Of a DNA stretch of 64,000 bases, positions 61,757 to 64,000 are shown piece after piece (position 1 is the stretch's first letter; each line of letters opens with the position of its first letter). A model generated the notes under the pieces. The model saw only the letters and a program-made list of their open reading frames with translations. It searched no databases and was not told the origin of the DNA. The stretch covers positions 62,001 to 126,000 of the forward strand of contig JADKAQ010000022.1 in NCBI GenBank assembly GCA_016719105.1, written 5' to 3'. The translations under genes and the position numbers were made by a program. The DNA comes from Gemmatimonadota bacterium (lineage in GTDB: Bacteria; Gemmatimonadota; Gemmatimonadetes; Gemmatimonadales; Gemmatimonadaceae).

Positions 61757-64000
61757 TCAGAACCCCACCTTGAAGCCGAAGGTGAAGCCACGCGGCATGG
61801 GGAAGTTGCCGTAATCGATCCCGGATGCCCCCGATCCGCCCACGGCCGCCGTGTTGCCGTTCACGATGGGGTCGAGCCCCGAGTAGTTGGTGATGAGGAA
61901 GAGGTCCGTCCCCGTGACGAAGACGCTGGCGTCCCGCGTGCGCAGGAAGCCCCGCGGGAGCTGGTAGCGCAGCGTGATGTCGCGCATGCGCAGCCAGTTG
62001 ATGTCCTTCTCGATGAACAGCTCTTCACTGATGCTGGTGTAGAACTGCGTCTGCACCGCCGGGATCACGACGATCGTGTTCTGCGTCGGCGTGGCGCTGT
62101 TCTCCTTGCCGTCGCGCAGGACGCCGGCAATCACGCGCGGCTTCTCGCGGTCGAGCGTGCGCTTGCTGAGCCCACGTGCCGTGAGGAACTGCTCCGTCGC
62201 GTTGAGGACGTCACCGCCCTTCCGGATGTCGACCAGGAAGTTGAGCGTCCAGCGACGGTGCCGGAACGTGTTGGTGAGGCCGATCGTGTAGTCGGGCTGG
62301 CGATCGTAGCCGCCGTCGATGAAGATCGTCGAGCGCAGCGGCAGCCCCGTCGTCGGGTCGATGAGGATGTCGCCCTTGTTGTTGCGCAGGTAGAAGAGCC
62401 CCGTGAGGGAGCGCGTCGAGAGTCCCGGCGCCGTCCCGTTGCGCACGTTGCCGAAGAGCCACGTGTCGGAGACGTACGACTCGGGGAGCGCATTCGGCAG
62501 CGCCAGCACCTTGCCTCGGGCGCGCTCGAAGTTGGCCTGCACGTCCCACGCGATCATGCGCGTCTCCACCGGCGTCCCGCGCATCGTCACTTCCCACCCC
62601 TCGTTGCGCGTGACGGCCCCGTTCAGGTTGAACAGGATGAAGCCCGTCGCGTACGACCCGCGGATGTCGTTGACGATCTGGTCCTTCGTCTGCTTGCGGT
62701 ACCACGTCACGTCGACACCGAGTCGGTCCTTGAAGAAGCCCAGCTCGGTGCCGAACTCGTACGAACGCGCAAACTCGGGCTTGAGCCCGAGGTTGGGGCC
62801 CGTGAAGCCGTAGCCATAGCCGCCGTACGACGTCGTCTTGTACTCCAGCGACGGACGGAAGGCGTACGGGCGCGCGTCCTTGCCCACTTCGGCGTAGCCG
62901 CCGCGCAGCCGCCCCGTGAGGTACTGCTTGAGCGACGGGAAGGCGTCGGAGAAGACGAAGGAGCCCGAGATCGACGGGTACATGAACGAGTTCCGCTCCT
63001 GCGGAATCGTCGACGTCCAGTCGTTGCGCAGCGTCCCGGTGAGGTAGAGGTAGTCCTTGTAGTTCAGCGTCGCGCTGGAGAAGAGCGAGACCAGGCGGCG
63101 CTGCAGGAGCGTCGTGCGGTTGGTGCGCAGGTTCGTGTTGTTGATCGAGACGAAGTTGGGGTCGAGGAAGTCCTGCCCCTTGAGCGCCGCCGTCGTCGAC
63201 TTGAAGTCCGACACCTGGTTGCCGACCAGCCCGTTGATCGAGAGGTCGCTCGTGATGTCGTAGCGCTCGAAGTTCACCAGCGTCTGCGCGGTGAGGTTGC
63301 GCGTGATGTCGTTGGCCTCGTCGAGCACGCCGTTGTACGTGTTGCCGTACACGCTCTCGGGGTGCCGCAGGATGGAGTTCTCGTTGGTGTAGCTGTCCAT
63401 CCCGATGTTCGACTTCACGTTCACCCACGAGAACGGGGTGGCGATGAGGCCGAGGTTGGTCACGAGGCGCGAGTTCTTCGAGTTGATCCGGTTCTTCCCG
63501 ACGTTGAAGTACGGGTTGTCCGTCTCACCCGAGGCCGCGGCCGTCGTCAGGCGGCGGCGGTTGCCCGCCGGCGTCAGCCAATCCTTGGCGTTGTCGGTCT
63601 GCGGCCAGAGCAGCAGGCCGATGAGCGGGCCGTTGTCGCCCTTGTACGCCTGGTTGTTGTTGGCCAGGGCGTACTGCATCGACAGGTCGGCGCGCAGCCA
63701 GCGGTTCACCTGCGACTGCGAGGCGCCGGTGAGGTTGATGCGCGAGTAGTCGGAGTTGGGGACCACCCCTTCCTGCTTGTCGGCCGACATCGCCACGCGG
63801 TAGTTGATCCGGTTTTCCGGGGCCGCGCCCGAGAAGGCGAGGTTGTGCCGTTGCGTGAGCGCCGTGCGGAAGAAGCCGTCGATGTTGTCGTAGAACGTGG
63901 TGCCGGCAGCGTAGGGCGCACCGAAGTACGAGAAGCCGGCGTTCGACGTGAGGCCATACGTGCGTTGCAGCTCGGGCGTGTTGCGCGTGCTCTCCATCTT
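61757..64000 (-). CDS. SusC/RagA-type TonB-dependent receptor (C-terminal part, runs off window)
   Basis: At least 747 codons of the C-terminal barrel lie within the window; signal, plug and N-terminal extension are beyond the right edge. The visible part shows SusC barrel features: NLAFSGAAPENRINYRVAMSADKQEGVV, LTGASQSQVNRWLRADLSMQYALAN, LRGGYAEVGKDARPYAFRPSLEY, LGLKPEFARSYEFGTELGFF and a final FTFGFKVGF ending in Phe. It forms an outer-membrane import complex with the SusD encoded 2 bp downstream. Its sequence is not close to the disrupted SusC at 25410, so the two loci probably import different oligomers. The frame is intact throughout. Confidence 0.92.
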   Translation of the reverse strand, partial: KMESTRNTPELQRTYGLTSNAGFSYFGAPYAAGTTFYDNIDGFFRTALTQRHNLAFSGAAPENRINYRVAMSADKQEGVVPNSDYSRINLTGASQSQVNRWLRADLSMQYALANNNQAYKGDNGPLIGLLLWPQTDNAKDWLTPAGNRRRLTTAAASGETDNPYFNVGKNRINSKNSRLVTNLGLIATPFSWVNVKSNIGMDSYTNENSILRHPESVYGNTYNGVLDEANDITRNLTAQTLVNFERYDITSDLSINGLVGNQVSDFKSTTAALKGQDFLDPNFVSINNTNLRTNRTTLLQRRLVSLFSSATLNYKDYLYLTGTLRNDWTSTIPQERNSFMYPSISGSFVFSDAFPSLKQYLTGRLRGGYAEVGKDARPYAFRPSLEYKTTSYGGYGYGFTGPNLGLKPEFARSYEFGTELGFFKDRLGVDVTWYRKQTKDQIVNDIRGSYATGFILFNLNGAVTRNEGWEVTMRGTPVETRMIAWDVQANFERARGKVLALPNALPESYVSDTWLFGNVRNGTAPGLSTRSLTGLFYLRNNKGDILIDPTTGLPLRSTIFIDGGYDRQPDYTIGLTNTFRHRRWTLNFLVDIRKGGDVLNATEQFLTARGLSKRTLDREKPRVIAGVLRDGKENSATPTQNTIVVIPAVQTQFYTSISEELFIEKDINWLRMRDITLRYQLPRGFLRTRDASVFVTGTDLFLITNYSGLDPIVNGNTAAVGGSGASGIDYGNFPMPRGFTFGFKVGF

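Overview
The window is a high-GC bacterial chromosome segment with dense gene packing and short spacers. Most products carry a Sec-type signal peptide or a lipobox. The gene content (S9 and S15 peptidases, Asp-box propeller proteins, TolB/amidohydrolase fusions, two SusC/SusD-type pairs, vanadium-haloperoxidase-like and DUF4397 lipoproteins) fits a heterotrophic Gram-negative of the Gemmatimonadota type. That placement is an inference. There is no rRNA, tRNA or other phylogenetic marker here, and the only clear housekeeping gene is rsgA. I saw no CRISPR array, prophage or insertion sequence.

Layout. 0-7 kb: start of a secreted-protein gene, an M23-like lipoprotein, an S9A prolyl oligopeptidase and a large Asp-box propeller protein. 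7-10 kb: three co-directional envelope genes (glycine-zipper protein, periplasmic ClpP-like protein, secreted coiled-coil protein). 10-15 kb: an AraC regulator with a small secreted beta-barrel protein, a beta-lactamase-fold serine hydrolase (one apparent frameshift) with an alpha/beta hydrolase, and rsgA. 15-22 kb: an S9 peptidase converging on a TonB-dependent receptor, a small conserved protein and an M6-type metallopeptidase. 22-29.7 kb: a metallophosphoesterase, a DsrE-like Tat protein, an S9 peptidase and a SusC-like receptor, all broken by about twelve frame changes, followed by an intact SusD. 29.7-38.8 kb: lipoproteins, a two-bundle PAP2/haloperoxidase-like protein, a CocE/NonD hydrolase, a CxxC-motif membrane protein and an AmpG-like MFS transporter. 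38.8-50 kb: a second Asp-box protein, small secreted proteins, DUF6884 and DinB proteins, an erythromycin-esterase-like enzyme and an amidohydrolase. 50-64 kb: a TolB-amidohydrolase fusion, a large secreted phospholipase D-like protein, a D-aminoacylase-like lipoprotein, and an opposite-strand SusC-SusD-DUF4397 operon running off the right end.

Taken together the genes describe a scavenger of peptides and amides. SusC/D and TonB receptors would import oligomers, and secreted or periplasmic peptidases, amidohydrolases and deacylases would trim them.

The most unusual signal is not a gene. The heptamer CCTAACG/CGTTAGG (usually GCCTAACG) occurs 38 times by eye. Inside genes it is restricted to CCT-AAC (Pro-Asn), TTA-GG (Leu-Gly with the otherwise rare TTA codon) or a CGT-TAG stop. 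Several copies sit beside terminator hairpins. This looks like a genome-wide word under selection independent of protein coding.
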